From an uncultured Bacillota bacterium (GTDB lineage: Bacteria > Bacillota > Clostridia > Tissierellales > Tissierellaceae): a stretch of 21,201 bases of DNA. How positions within the stretch are numbered: the first letter of the stretch is position 1; each line of letters opens with the position of its first letter. This document shows positions 1 to 8,233 of this stretch, piece after piece. Under the pieces are notes generated by a model. It saw only the letters and a program-made list of their open reading frames with translations, searched no databases and had not been told where the DNA came from. A program made the translations under genes and the position numbers. Location: the NCBI GenBank assembly GCA_937951995.1, contig CALGAG010000032.1:1-21201 (forward strand), in the 5' to 3' direction.

Positions 1-2090
1 TATGAACACTGGTTACACTGGATACAGTTTTCCTTGATCCAATGTGGCACGTCAACTGCGATTGCTCTCTTCTCGTATTCTGAAGTTCCCATTGGGAATG
101 TTCCGTCTTCTCTACCTACGAATGTGCTAACTGGAAGGTCATCTCCCTCTTGTCTGTTCATAGGCTCAACAACGTTCTTGATAAAGTCAGGTGCATCCTT
201 GGATGTAGTCTTCTCATCCACTGCATCCTTCCATGAAGCAGGTACTTCAACCCTGTGAAGGGCATTGATTCCCTTGTCTACAGCCTCATAGTTCATGTTT
301 ACAATCTTCTCACCCTTCTTGCCATAGTCATGAACTATGGATTTCTTTAGGTGGTCTACAGCTTCCTCAAGAGGAAGAACCTCTGAAAGCTTGAAGAATG
401 CAGACTGCATTATCATGTTTATTCTTCCGCCAAGGCCGATGTCTACGGCGATCTTTGTTGCATTTATTGTGTAGAACTTAATCTCGTTTTCTGCAATGTA
501 TTTCTTCATTGATGCAGGAAGGTTTGTTTCAAGCTCCTCATCATCCCACAGGCAGTTAAGCAGGAATGTTCCACCCTTCTTAAGTCCTTTTAGCAGGTCA
601 TAGCTGTGTACGTATGACTGCTTTGAGCATGAGATCATGTCTGCATCTGAAATAAGGTATGTCGACTTTATTGGAGACTTTCCAAATCTAAGGTGTGATA
701 TTGTAACTCCACCAGATTTTTTGGAGTCATATGCAAAGTATCCCTGTGCATACATGTCAGTGTCATCACCTATGATCTTGATGGCTGACTTGTTGGCTCC
801 AACAGTTCCGTCTGATCCGAATCCCCAGAATTTACACTTGATTGTTCCTTCAGGTTCAGTTTGGATTGGTGTCTCAACTGGAAGTGAAAGATTTGTTACA
901 TCATCAACTATTCCTATTGTGAATCCATCCTTAGGCTGGTCTGCCTTTAGGTTGTTGTAAACTGCAAGAATCTGTGATGGTGTTGTATCCTTTGATCCAA
1001 GACCATATCTTCCTCCAACTATTAGAGGTGCATTGTCCTTCTTATAGAACAGGCTCTTGATATCAAGGTATAGTGGCTCTCCAAGAGCTCCCTTTTCCTT
1101 GGTTCTGTCAAGAACTACAATCTTCTTGACTGTTGATGGCAATATGTCAAAGAAGTATTTGGCTGAGAAAGGTCTGTATAGGTGAACCTTAACCAGTCCA
1201 ACCTTCTCTCCTTTAGCCATAAGGTAGTCAACAGTCTCTTCAGCAGTTTCGGTAACTGATCCCATAGCTACAAGGATATTTTCCGCTTCAGGGTCTCCAT
1301 AATAGTTGAAAGGCTTGTAGTCCCTTCCTGTTATCTTGTTGATTTCCTTCATGTAGTCGTTTACCAGGTCTGGAACAGCCAGGTAGTATGGATTTGAAGC
1401 CTCTGCTGCCTGGAAGTAGATGTCAGGGTTCTGGGCAGTTCCTCTGGTTACTGGATTCTCTGGATTAAGTCCCCTCTTTCTGAACTCATTAAGGGCATCG
1501 TAGTCAAGAAGCTTTTCAAGGTCTTCGTACTCCATAACCTCTATTTTCTGAATCTCATGACTTGTTCTGAATCCATCAAAGAAGTGTAGGAATGGAACTC
1601 TTCCCTTGATTGCTGCAAGATGGGCAACTCCACCCAGGTCCATAACCTCTTGAACTGATCCTGATGCAAGCAGCGCAAAACCAGTTTGTCTCGCTGCCAT
1701 TACGTCCTGGTGATCTCCAAAGATACTCAATGCGTGTGATGCAAGAGCTCTGGCTGATACGTGGAATACTGCAGGAAGAAGCTCTCCTGCCATTTTGTAC
1801 ATGTTTGGAACCATCAGTAGAAGTCCCTGAGAAGCTGTGTATGTAGTGGTTAATGCTCCAGCCTGCAGTGAGCCGTGAACAGCTCCTGCCGCTCCTGCCT
1901 CTGATTGCATCTCAGTAACAAGTACCTCTTGTCCAAATACGTTTTTCTTACCGTTTGCTGACCATTCGTCAACTGACTCCGCCATGTTTGATGATGGTGT
2001 AATTGGATATATCGCAGCCACATCAGTAAATGCATATGATACATATGCTGCAGCTGTGTTGCCATCCATGGTCTTCATAGTTTTACCCAT
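1..2090 (-). CDS. nifJ: Pyruvate:ferredoxin (flavodoxin) oxidoreductase, 5' part (696 codons, truncated by window edge)
   Basis: The enzyme oxidatively decarboxylates pyruvate to acetyl-CoA and CO2 and passes electrons to ferredoxin or flavodoxin in the cytoplasm; it is central to fermentative energy metabolism in anaerobes. The frame stays open from ATG at 2090 to the window edge. It begins MGKTMKTMDGNTAAAYVSYA and carries the pyruvate-domain motif YPITPSS, then GRYGLGSKDTTPSQ in domain II, then the gamma-domain signature CKFWGFGSDGTVGANKS. At the edge it enters the ferredoxin-like domain at VPHWIKENCIQCNQC, so the window stops inside the first [4Fe-4S] CxxCxxC motif. Roughly 480 residues (rest of the 8Fe ferredoxin domain and the TPP domain) lie outside; single-chain family members are about 1170-1190 aa. 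The start is supported by AAGGAGG eight bases upstream (2099-2105). It has its own promoter and is probably transcribed separately from hprK upstream. Confidence 0.96.
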   Translation of the reverse strand, partial: MGKTMKTMDGNTAAAYVSYAFTDVAAIYPITPSSNMAESVDEWSANGKKNVFGQEVLVTEMQSEAGAAGAVHGSLQAGALTTTYTASQGLLLMVPNMYKMAGELLPAVFHVSARALASHALSIFGDHQDVMAARQTGFALLASGSVQEVMDLGGVAHLAAIKGRVPFLHFFDGFRTSHEIQKIEVMEYEDLEKLLDYDALNEFRKRGLNPENPVTRGTAQNPDIYFQAAEASNPYYLAVPDLVNDYMKEINKITGRDYKPFNYYGDPEAENILVAMGSVTETAEETVDYLMAKGEKVGLVKVHLYRPFSAKYFFDILPSTVKKIVVLDRTKEKGALGEPLYLDIKSLFYKKDNAPLIVGGRYGLGSKDTTPSQILAVYNNLKADQPKDGFTIGIVDDVTNLSLPVETPIQTEPEGTIKCKFWGFGSDGTVGANKSAIKIIGDDTDMYAQGYFAYDSKKSGGVTISHLRFGKSPIKSTYLISDADMISCSKQSYVHSYDLLKGLKKGGTFLLNCLWDDEELETNLPASMKKYIAENEIKFYTINATKIAVDIGLGGRINMIMQSAFFKLSEVLPLEEAVDHLKKSIVHDYGKKGEKIVNMNYEAVDKGINALHRVEVPASWKDAVDEKTTSKDAPDFIKNVVEPMNRQEGDDLPVSTFVGREDGTFPMGTSEYEKRAIAVDVPHWIKENCIQCNQCS

Positions 2091-2129
2091 GTAATAGTAC
2101 CTCCTTGGTTAGTGTAGTGTAATAAAACG

Positions 2130-2146
2130 AAAAAGGGCTTATGCCC
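2130..2146 (-). terminator. Short leader hairpin with U-tract, possible attenuator
   Basis: In the minus-strand leader of the oxidoreductase gene GGGC-ATAA-GCCC is followed directly by TTTTT. The stem is only 4 GC pairs with a 4-base loop, so it is weak as a terminator. Its position between the promoter and the ribosome binding site would allow attenuation, but nothing else in the leader resembles a known riboswitch. Confidence 0.25.
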
Positions 2147-2157
2147 AATATGTGAAA

Positions 2158-2175
2158 TTGTTAAAAAATTAGTTA
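2158..2175. promoter_or_regulatory. Possible Rex-like operator at the oxidoreductase transcription start
   Basis: On the plus strand the site reads TTGTTAA-AAAA-TTAGTTA. The left half matches the clostridial Rex consensus TTGTTAA-N4-TTAACAA at 7 of 7 positions, and the right half matches only 4 of 7. It covers about +2 to +19 of the predicted transcript, a usual place for a repressor. Rex senses NADH/NAD+ and controls fermentation genes in clostridia, which would fit, but the degenerate right half and the AT-rich context mean it could be chance. Confidence 0.3.
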
Positions 2176-2183
2176 CCATAATT

Positions 2184-2212
2184 AGTATATTAAAAACCCT
2201 AAATAAAGTCAA
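2184..2212 (-). promoter_or_regulatory. Sigma-A promoter for the pyruvate:ferredoxin oxidoreductase gene
   Basis: On the minus strand TTGACT (2207-2212) and TATACT (2184-2189) are separated by exactly 17 bases, each one mismatch or close to one from consensus. The predicted start near 2177 leaves an untranslated leader of about 87 bases before the ATG at 2090. It lies in the 148-bp gap after hprK, so the oxidoreductase gene need not depend on the upstream operon. Confidence 0.8.
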
Positions 2213-2238
2213 CTCAATATTGCTTCATAATTCTTGAA

Positions 2239-3192
2239 TTATTCCAATTCTGTTCTCTTGTCAAAAGCTTTTCTGCGGTCTTCTATTGAACGTCTGACCC
2301 TCCGGTCAAGCTCCTCGGCCGCATTGTATCCAAGACGTTTCTGACGGTTGTTCTTGGCTGCAACTTCAACAATCATTGCAATGTTCCTACCAGGCTTAAC
2401 AGGTATTGTAATCTTGGGCAGGCTGATCCCCAGAATCTCCACACTTTCCTCCTCAAGTCCAATCCTGTCGTATTCCTTACCCTTTTCCCAGGCTTCCAGC
2501 TCAACAACCATGTCGATGTAGTCAAATTGCTTTACCGCTCCCACACCGTACAGCCTCTCTATGTCCAGTATTCCAACTCCCCTTATTTCAAGGAAATACC
2601 TTATCAGCTCCGGGCATGTTCCCCTCAATGTATCCTCAACCCTCTTTATTTCAACCATGTCATCAGCCACCAGCCTGCAGCCTCTTGTTATAAGGTCCAG
2701 GGCCGTCTCAGACTTTCCCACTCCTGACTTTCCTGTTATAAGGACTCCTATTCCAAACACGTCCATCATAACACCGTGTACCGTGGCGGTAGGTGCCAAT
2801 GAAAGTCCCAGATTTATAACCAGGTCGTTGATCAGTTTGGATGTTGTCTTATTGCCCCTGACTATGGTCTTCCCATGTTTTATTGCAAGCTCCAATAGTT
2901 CTGGAAACACTTCATGGTTTCTTGCCACCACAATAACCGGAACCGGATAACTTAGAAACTTATCCAGGGTTTCGTACCTTTTTTCAGCATCCATATCCCT
3001 TAAAAAATGCCATTCGGCACTTCCCAATATCTGGACCCTGTCAGGTACGAATTTTTCATAGTATCCAGCCATCTGTAAACCTGGTCTGCTTATTTCTGTT
3101 GTATAGATTTTCACCCTGTCAACATCAGCTGACAGGTAAACTTCCTCAAGGCTCATTTCCTTGATCAGGTCCTTCAGTATAACGTAATCCAT
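2239..3192 (-). CDS. hprK: HPr kinase/phosphorylase
   Basis: This bifunctional cytoplasmic enzyme phosphorylates and dephosphorylates HPr (and Crh where present) on Ser46, the switch for CcpA-dependent carbon catabolite control. The 317-residue product (usual length about 310) has the N-terminal HPrK domain (to about residue 125) and a C-terminal P-loop kinase domain with Walker A GKSGVGKS at 154-161, His139 and Asp177/178 just around it, and the family K3-loop signature LEIRGVGILDIERLYGVGAV at 201-220. A GTG six bases further upstream (3198) is in frame, but AGAGGGG lies 7 bases before the ATG at 3192 and only 1 base before the GTG, so the ATG is preferred. It follows pspC by 12 bases and its ribosome binding site overlaps the pspC stop codon, so it is probably co-transcribed with uvrC-pspC. 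No clear terminator follows; the AT-rich dyad at its stop codon lacks a T-tract. Confidence 0.96.
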   Translation of the reverse strand: MDYVILKDLIKEMSLEEVYLSADVDRVKIYTTEISRPGLQMAGYYEKFVPDRVQILGSAEWHFLRDMDAEKRYETLDKFLSYPVPVIVVARNHEVFPELLELAIKHGKTIVRGNKTTSKLINDLVINLGLSLAPTATVHGVMMDVFGIGVLITGKSGVGKSETALDLITRGCRLVADDMVEIKRVEDTLRGTCPELIRYFLEIRGVGILDIERLYGVGAVKQFDYIDMVVELEAWEKGKEYDRIGLEEESVEILGISLPKITIPVKPGRNIAMIVEVAAKNNRQKRLGYNAAEELDRRVRRSIEDRRKAFDKRTELE

Positions 3193-3204
3193 CTCCACAC
3201 CCCT

Positions 3205-3408
3205 CTATTCGGCATCATACGGCCTTCTGGGAATTATGGCCGCTGCAAGGAAATATGCTACGATTCCACCTACAAAGGCAGTTGGAAGCAATAGAAATAT
3301 CCAGGCCAGCCTCACCAGTGTTGAATCGATGTCGAAGTACTCTGCTATTCCACCGCAAACACCCGAAATCTTCTTGTCTGTATCTGACAAATATAGCTTT
3401 TTTTGCAT
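3205..3408 (-). CDS. PspC domain small membrane protein
   Basis: The 67-residue protein has the PspC pattern: a basic N-terminus with KKISGVCGGIAEYFDIDSTLVR (residues about 12-33) followed by one long hydrophobic stretch LAWIFLLLPTAFVGGIVAYF and a short polar tail. Stand-alone PspC proteins of this size are common in Firmicutes and are assigned to envelope stress sensing by analogy with the enterobacterial phage-shock protein C; the actual role here is unknown. Its ATG shares one base with the uvrC stop (TAATG), a sign of translational coupling, and it precedes hprK by 12 bases. It ends in TAG, showing that TAG is an ordinary stop in this genome. Confidence 0.88.
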   Translation of the reverse strand: MQKKLYLSDTDKKISGVCGGIAEYFDIDSTLVRLAWIFLLLPTAFVGGIVAYFLAAAIIPRRPYDAE

Positions 3409-5276
3409 TACTTTTCCTCCTTTATTCGGAAATGCTCGTATACATTCTGGGCTGCCTTGATGTTCATACCATCCACTTCTGCAAGTTCTTCAAGGCTGGC
3501 CTTCTTGATTTCACTGATGCTTCCAAAGTGCTTCAGGAGGGCAACCCTTCTCTTCTCTCCTACAAGGGGTATCCCATCCAATTCCGACCGGAAAAGGTCC
3601 TTGCTTCTTAGGCTCCTGTGGTAGCTTATGGCAAACCTGTGGGCCTCCTCCTGTATTCCATATATCAGCTTGAAGGCAAGGCTGTCCTTGTCGGGGATTA
3701 TCTCCCTGTTGTCATAAATTATTCCACGGGTTTTGTGAAACCTGTCCTTTACAAGTCCGCAAACGGGTATATCGACGCCCAGCTCCTTCAGCACGGCACT
3801 TGCCTTGTTAACATGTCCCTTTCCACCGTCTACCATAATGATATCTGGAAAAAGTGAGAATCCAACAGGTGCTCCCTCTCTCCTCTCAACATTCTCGTTT
3901 TCCTTTAGACCCCTGGTAAACCTCCGCTTCAATACTTCCTCCATGCTTCCATAGTCGTCAGGGCTTGTCCTTGTTCTGATTCGGAAACGCCTGTAATCGG
4001 ATTTCTTCCTTTCCCCTTTTTCATAGACGATCATGGATCCCACCGACCCTACACCACTGATGTTGGAGATGTCATAAGCCTCTATCCTGTCAGGCCTTTC
4101 CTCAAGGTCCAAGAGGTGCTGGACCTGGTCCAGAGCCTTGAGATTTTCCCTGTGCTTGCGGAGGAACTTATCCCCGTACTTGTCCAGCATTTCAAGGGCA
4201 TTTTTCTTGACCATCCGGACCAGCTGAAGCTTGTCTCCCCTCTTGGGAGTCTGAAGACTTACCCTTGATCCCTTTATTGTTCCAAGCCATTGTTGGATGG
4301 CATCCAGGTCAGGTATTTCCTCCTCAACAAGTATCTCCTTTGGAATAAAGGTAGATCCGGGATAGAACTGCTTGATGAAGGAGCTGAGGATTTCTCCCCT
4401 TTCCTCAACATAGGAATCCTCCATTATAAAGTGCTCCCTTCCAACAATCTTGCCTTCACGTATGAAGAAGACCTGAACAACCACCTCTTCCACACCCCTG
4501 GCCATGGCAATCACATCCTGCTCCACATTGGATGCGGAATCCATCATCTGCTTCTCATGGAGTGTCTGCAGGGCTTGAAGCTGGTCCCTGTAGTTGGCTG
4601 CCTTTTCATAATCCATACCTTCGGCAGCCTCCTTCATGGACTTTTCCATATCTCGGATAATGCTCTCGTCCTTTCTGGTGAGAAAATCAAGGATTTCCTG
4701 TATCATTCTGTTGTATGCATCCTCATCCACATTGCCCAAACAGGGTCCCAGACACCTGCCTATATAGAAGTTTAGGCAGGGCCTGAATCTTGCATCCTTC
4801 CTATTGAGGTCAAGCCTGCAGTTCCTGATTGGAAATATCCTGTGAAATACCTCTATTGCCTCATTGACAGCAGATGCACTGGGGTATGGTCCGAAATACC
4901 TTGACCCATCCTTCTCCACCTGTCTGGTCTTAAGGACCCTTGGATACCTTTCTCCCACTGTCACCTTTATATATGGATACTGCTTGTCGTCCCTCAGGAG
5001 TATGTTGTACTTGGGTCTGTTTTTCTTGATGAGGTTTGACTCCAGCAAAACGGCTTCCACCGAGTTCTACACCATTATATACTCAAAGTCCCTTATTTGC
5101 TTGACCATTGATGATACCTTGAGTGAATGGTTTGCCGAGGATTGGAAGTACTGCCTGACCCTTTTCTTAAGGGAGATGGCCTTCCCCACATAGATAATCT
5201 CTCCGGCCTTGTCCTTCATAAGATATACTCCCGGGGAATCCGGCAGATTTTTCAGCTGTTCTTCAAAGTTTGTCAC
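3408..5276 (-). pseudogene. uvrC: Excinuclease ABC subunit C, interrupted by an in-frame amber codon at codon 70
   Basis: UvrC is the dual-incision nuclease of nucleotide excision repair, acting on the UvrB-DNA complex. The reading frame spans 622 residue positions, normal for the family. Codons 1-69 hold the start of the GIY-YIG domain (GVY at 16-18, YVG at 29-31, Arg39/Arg41). Codon 70 is TAG (5067-5069), and the same frame then continues NSVEAVLLESNLIKKNRPKYN without any indel. The predicted catalytic Glu of the GIY-YIG domain (E74) lies just past the stop. The rest is intact: the UVR motif (EGMDYEKAANYRDQL), the RNase H-like nuclease (AYDISNISG, IMVDGGKGH, EEAHRFAISYHR) and C-terminal helix-hairpin-helix. 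The start is GTG with a poor ribosome binding site (AGGGTG). A downstream GTG at 5060 has no Shine-Dalgarno sequence, so re-initiation is doubtful. It may be a real nonsense mutation, an assembly error or amber read-through. It lies 27 bases after pepP and overlaps pspC. Confidence 0.9.
5067..5069 (-). other. In-frame TAG codon within uvrC
   Basis: The local frame reads GAG TAT ATA ATG GTG TAG AAC TCG GTG GAA. Aligned by eye with UvrC proteins (pattern DFEYIVTDSEVEALILE), the TAG takes the place of a variable polar residue (often Asp, Ser or Asn) and the spacing on both sides is preserved. Single base changes from AAG, CAG, GAG, TAT, TAC, TCG, TTG or TGG would all produce it. Confidence 0.9.
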
Positions 5277-5303
5277 AAAATCACCCTATTTCCATGAAAC
5301 CTG

Positions 5304-7091
5304 TTACTTTTCATCTATTGGCCTGGTCTTATCCTTTAACCATTCTCCCACTTCCTGGTCCAATCTATTCTTAAGCTTTTCATACACATTCATGTGGTAC
5401 TGGTCCAGCCATAGCTTCTCATCATCGGTCAGCATCTCAGGAACTATGCATTCACGGTCGATATAGCAGTAAGACAGCAGCTGGAAGCTCAGGAAGGTTC
5501 CAGATTCATTTTCCATGTCCTTCCTTACCACCGCTACGTTTTCTGTCCTGATACCGTGCATCCCTTCCCTGTAAACTCCAGGTTCGACAGTAACCACCAT
5601 TCCCGGCTCCATTGCAACATTATTGGGTGCAGTGGCTATCCTATGGGGTCCCTCGTGTACATTTAGAAGGTATCCCACTCCATGTCCCGTTCCTGACTTG
5701 TAGTCAACACCCTCCTTCCAAAGAGGCTGCCTGGCCAATACATCCAGTACATGTCCAGATGTCCCGTGGAGGAATCTTGAGGATAGAAGGTTTATATGTC
5801 CCTTCAACACAAGTGTGAAATCTCTCTTCTCCAGGTCTGTAAGCTCTCCCAAGGCTACGGTTCTGGTTATGTCAGTTGTTCCATTGTAGTACTGACCTCC
5901 CGAATCCACCAGAAAGAGTCCCTTCTTTTGGAGCAAGGCACAGCTGGCTTCATCTGGAGAATAATGCATCATGGCCCCATTGGGGCCGTAGGCTGCTATT
6001 GTCCCAAAGCTTGGCTGAAGGAAGCCCTCCTGCTCCATCCGGAACTTCAAAAGCCTTTCAGAAGCCTCCACCTCAGTAATTTCCCTCTGGTCCATTTCCT
6101 TGTGAAGCCAGTGGAAAAAGCCTGTCAAGGCTGTACAATCCTTGAGATAAGCCTCCTCTTGGTTTTTTATCTCCACAGGATTCTTTATTCCCTTCATGAT
6201 AGTTGTCATATTGTCTGTATCAATTATCCTGCAGTTCTTTGGAATTGCATGGAAGAGGCTTGTATTTACCCTGTCCTTTTGGAGGATAATGGTTGAATCC
6301 TTGGGTAGGTCTCCAAGGTGCTGGTCAATACTGTCGTAGTTCGCCAATACCACTCCTGAATCGTACAGGTCAGTCTTAACCGACTCCGGAATCTTTCTTT
6401 CATCCACAAAAAGCATGGCGTAATCAAAGGTAACCATTGCATATGAAATCAGAACAGGATTGTTGTCAACATCCCAGCCTCTTATGTTGTAAAACCAGGC
6501 TATGTCGTCCAGGCTTGCCAATAGGAAGTGAGTTGCGTTTTTCTTTTCCATTTCCAGTCTGATTTCCTTGATCTTTTCAGCGGTTGACTTACCTGAGTAC
6601 TCCTCCCCCAGCATGAATGCATCCCTAATGGGCAGGTGGGGCCTGTCATCCCATATCTTTCCTATCAAGTCGTCCTCATGATGGATACTGACCTTCTTAT
6701 CCTTCAGGCCATCCTCTATCTTCTCCACTGCTCCCTGGGAAAATATCCTCCCGTTAAGGCCAATTCTGGCCCCATACTTAACATTTTCCTCAAGCCATTC
6801 CTGGAGGGATGGATAACCGGGCGTGTTCATTTTGTAAAGCTTGAACTCATTGTCCTTAATCTGGTTTTCAGCCTGTATGAAATATCTTCCATCTGTCCAT
6901 AGGATGGCCTCCTTGTCAGTAACAAGGGCAGTTCCAGCCGATCCTGTAAAGCCGGTTATATAGGCCCTGGACTTGAAATGGTCTGCCAGGTATTCCGACT
7001 GGTGGGGGTCTGCGGACGGTTCGATGTAAACGTCTATTCCCTCATCCCTCATTAGCTTCCTTAGTTCCTTTAACTTCTCATTAATATTCAA
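5304..7091 (-). CDS. pepP: Xaa-Pro aminopeptidase, three-domain type (M24B family)
   Basis: The 595-residue cytoplasmic metallopeptidase removes N-terminal residues that precede proline. Its length and three-domain layout (two creatinase-like domains in residues 1-300, catalytic pita-bread domain in about 305-540, C-terminal extension) match the long eukaryote-like aminopeptidase P1 type rather than the roughly 360-aa bacterial form. All five metal ligands are visible: Asp396 and Asp407 in VDSGGQYYNGTTDITRT, His470 in GTGHGVGYLLNVHEGPH, Glu503 in TVEPG and Glu517 in GIRTEN. The start is a TTG at 7091, supported by GGGGAGG nine bases upstream, inside the 3' end of eutH (11-base overlap). Translation is therefore probably coupled to eutH. 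uvrC follows after 27 bases. Confidence 0.94.
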   Translation of the reverse strand: MNINEKLKELRKLMRDEGIDVYIEPSADPHQSEYLADHFKSRAYITGFTGSAGTALVTDKEAILWTDGRYFIQAENQIKDNEFKLYKMNTPGYPSLQEWLEENVKYGARIGLNGRIFSQGAVEKIEDGLKDKKVSIHHEDDLIGKIWDDRPHLPIRDAFMLGEEYSGKSTAEKIKEIRLEMEKKNATHFLLASLDDIAWFYNIRGWDVDNNPVLISYAMVTFDYAMLFVDERKIPESVKTDLYDSGVVLANYDSIDQHLGDLPKDSTIILQKDRVNTSLFHAIPKNCRIIDTDNMTTIMKGIKNPVEIKNQEEAYLKDCTALTGFFHWLHKEMDQREITEVEASERLLKFRMEQEGFLQPSFGTIAAYGPNGAMMHYSPDEASCALLQKKGLFLVDSGGQYYNGTTDITRTVALGELTDLEKRDFTLVLKGHINLLSSRFLHGTSGHVLDVLARQPLWKEGVDYKSGTGHGVGYLLNVHEGPHRIATAPNNVAMEPGMVVTVEPGVYREGMHGIRTENVAVVRKDMENESGTFLSFQLLSYCYIDRECIVPEMLTDDEKLWLDQYHMNVYEKLKNRLDQEVGEWLKDKTRPIDEK

Positions 7092-8166
7092 TCTTTATTC
7101 CCTCCCCTTTTATTTCCATTCGTATTAGGTATAGTGCAACAAAAATACTGGTCACCCCTGCTGCAAGCTTGCCTGTGATAAAGGCATTCACTGCCTGGGG
7201 TGCCACAGATGTGACATAGCCCAGCTGACCTCCAAATACATATGCCCCACTTACTGCAAAGGCCGCATTGAGGATCTTACCCTTCCAATTCATTTCGTGG
7301 TAGACACCAAGCATTGGAAGGCAGCTGGCCAGAGATGAAAAAAGTCCAAGTATTGAAAAATCATCTATGTCATATCTTTCCGTTACCTGCCTCAGGACCC
7401 TGTTGAGACCCCTGGATAGGAAGTAGAGCATTGGATATGCTCCAGACAGAACAATACTGATGGAAAGAACCAGAATTGTTGCCTCCTCAAGTGAAATCAG
7501 TCCTTCAATCAGGACTATACCCAGACTGAAGTCCAGTATACCAAGAATCAGTCCAAATGTACTTATTCCAAGGATTAGTTTGCCCAGCCACCTGAAGAGG
7601 AACATGGTCTTTTCCTGGGATTTTATAAGACCATAGGCAATGATCAGAGAAAACACCATAACAGGAAGAAGGTTCCACAAAATCTTCATTATCCCTATTT
7701 CCAGCATCAGGCCAGAAACCACCATGCCCAAGGGAACTGTAACAATACCTGCAAGGATCCCCTTGGCAAAATATTGAAAGTCATCCTCTGTTATTAGGTT
7801 TATTGCCACAGGTACTGTGAAGGAGATTGTGGCTCCCAGGGTCGAGGCCAGTATGGCACCGTTGAAAACCCCGATTGCCGGGTCTCTTGCAATTTCAACA
7901 CTGGTATTGAATGCCCCAAGGTCAGTTGCAAGTATACTGCTTACAAAAACTGAAGGGTCCACATTCATCCACGTGGACAAGGGCCCCAATAGGGGCAGTA
8001 TCCCCCTAGCTATAACTGGCGAGAGGGAATATATCCCTATTATAGTCAAGGCCAGGCTCCCCATGGCCTTGAATCCCTCATCGAATTTGATTCCAAGTCC
8101 AAACCTGTTGTTGAGAAGCTTGTCAATCCCCCCCAGAAGTGAAAAACCCAGCATAACATAAAGCAT
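7081..8166 (-). CDS. eutH: EutH-family ethanolamine transporter
   Basis: This 361-residue, very hydrophobic protein (about ten membrane spans) matches EutH, the ethanolamine permease/facilitator, along its length. Recognisable pieces are FDEGFKAMGSLALTIIGI, SSILATDLGAF, KGILAGIVTVPLG, LSGAYPMLYFLSR, CLPMLGVYHEMNWKGKILN and AAFAVSGAYVFGGQLGY. It is shorter than enterobacterial EutH (about 408 aa), with a trimmed N-terminus and loops. The ATG at 8166 is preceded by GGGAGGG at good spacing. Unlike the usual setting there are no ethanolamine ammonia-lyase or microcompartment genes nearby; it heads a unit with pepP, uvrC, pspC and hprK. The substrate is thus inferred from family only. A related ligand such as another small amine is possible. 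Confidence 0.87.
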   Translation of the reverse strand: MLYVMLGFSLLGGIDKLLNNRFGLGIKFDEGFKAMGSLALTIIGIYSLSPVIARGILPLLGPLSTWMNVDPSVFVSSILATDLGAFNTSVEIARDPAIGVFNGAILASTLGATISFTVPVAINLITEDDFQYFAKGILAGIVTVPLGMVVSGLMLEIGIMKILWNLLPVMVFSLIIAYGLIKSQEKTMFLFRWLGKLILGISTFGLILGILDFSLGIVLIEGLISLEEATILVLSISIVLSGAYPMLYFLSRGLNRVLRQVTERYDIDDFSILGLFSSLASCLPMLGVYHEMNWKGKILNAAFAVSGAYVFGGQLGYVTSVAPQAVNAFITGKLAAGVTSIFVALYLIRMEIKGEGIKIEY

Positions 8167-8178
8167 AAAATCCCTCCC

Positions 8179-8191
8179 ATGATGTCATCAT
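8179..8191. repeat. 13-bp dyad between the eutH promoter and its ribosome binding site
   Basis: ATGATG-T-CATCAT is a perfect 6-bp inverted repeat with a one-base centre. It lies directly 5' of the GGGAGGG ribosome binding site (8172-8178) and near the predicted transcription start, so it could be an operator. One short dyad on its own is weak evidence. Confidence 0.3.
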
Positions 8192-8198
8192 CAGTCTA

Positions 8199-8228
8199 AT
8201 TATACTACAATGTGAACCCCAATCACAA
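8199..8228 (-). promoter_or_regulatory. Sigma-A promoter for the eutH-pepP-uvrC-pspC-hprK unit
   Basis: On the minus strand a perfect TATAAT (8199-8204) lies 18 bases from TTGTGA (8223-8228). The predicted leader is about 25 bases long. No other obvious promoter or terminator is seen between here and hprK, so this promoter may drive all five genes. Confidence 0.65.
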
Positions 8229-8233
8229 CGAAC

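Noticed and set aside
1850..2065. A 71-codon minus-strand frame rich in His, Gln and Leu
   Set aside because: It lies wholly within the pyruvate:ferredoxin oxidoreductase gene in another frame, and the latter has clear family motifs and a ribosome binding site.
2230..2250. AT-rich dyad (ATAATTC-AA-GAATTAT) at the hprK stop as a terminator
   Set aside because: The loop would be too short, the stem has almost no GC and no T-tract follows.
5067..5069. Selenocysteine-type recoding at the uvrC stop
   Set aside because: The codon is TAG, not TGA, and there is no reason for selenocysteine at this position.
5060..5276. Two separate genes instead of one interrupted uvrC
   Set aside because: Both pieces are in the same frame, align end to end with UvrC, and the second piece has no ribosome binding site at its first GTG.
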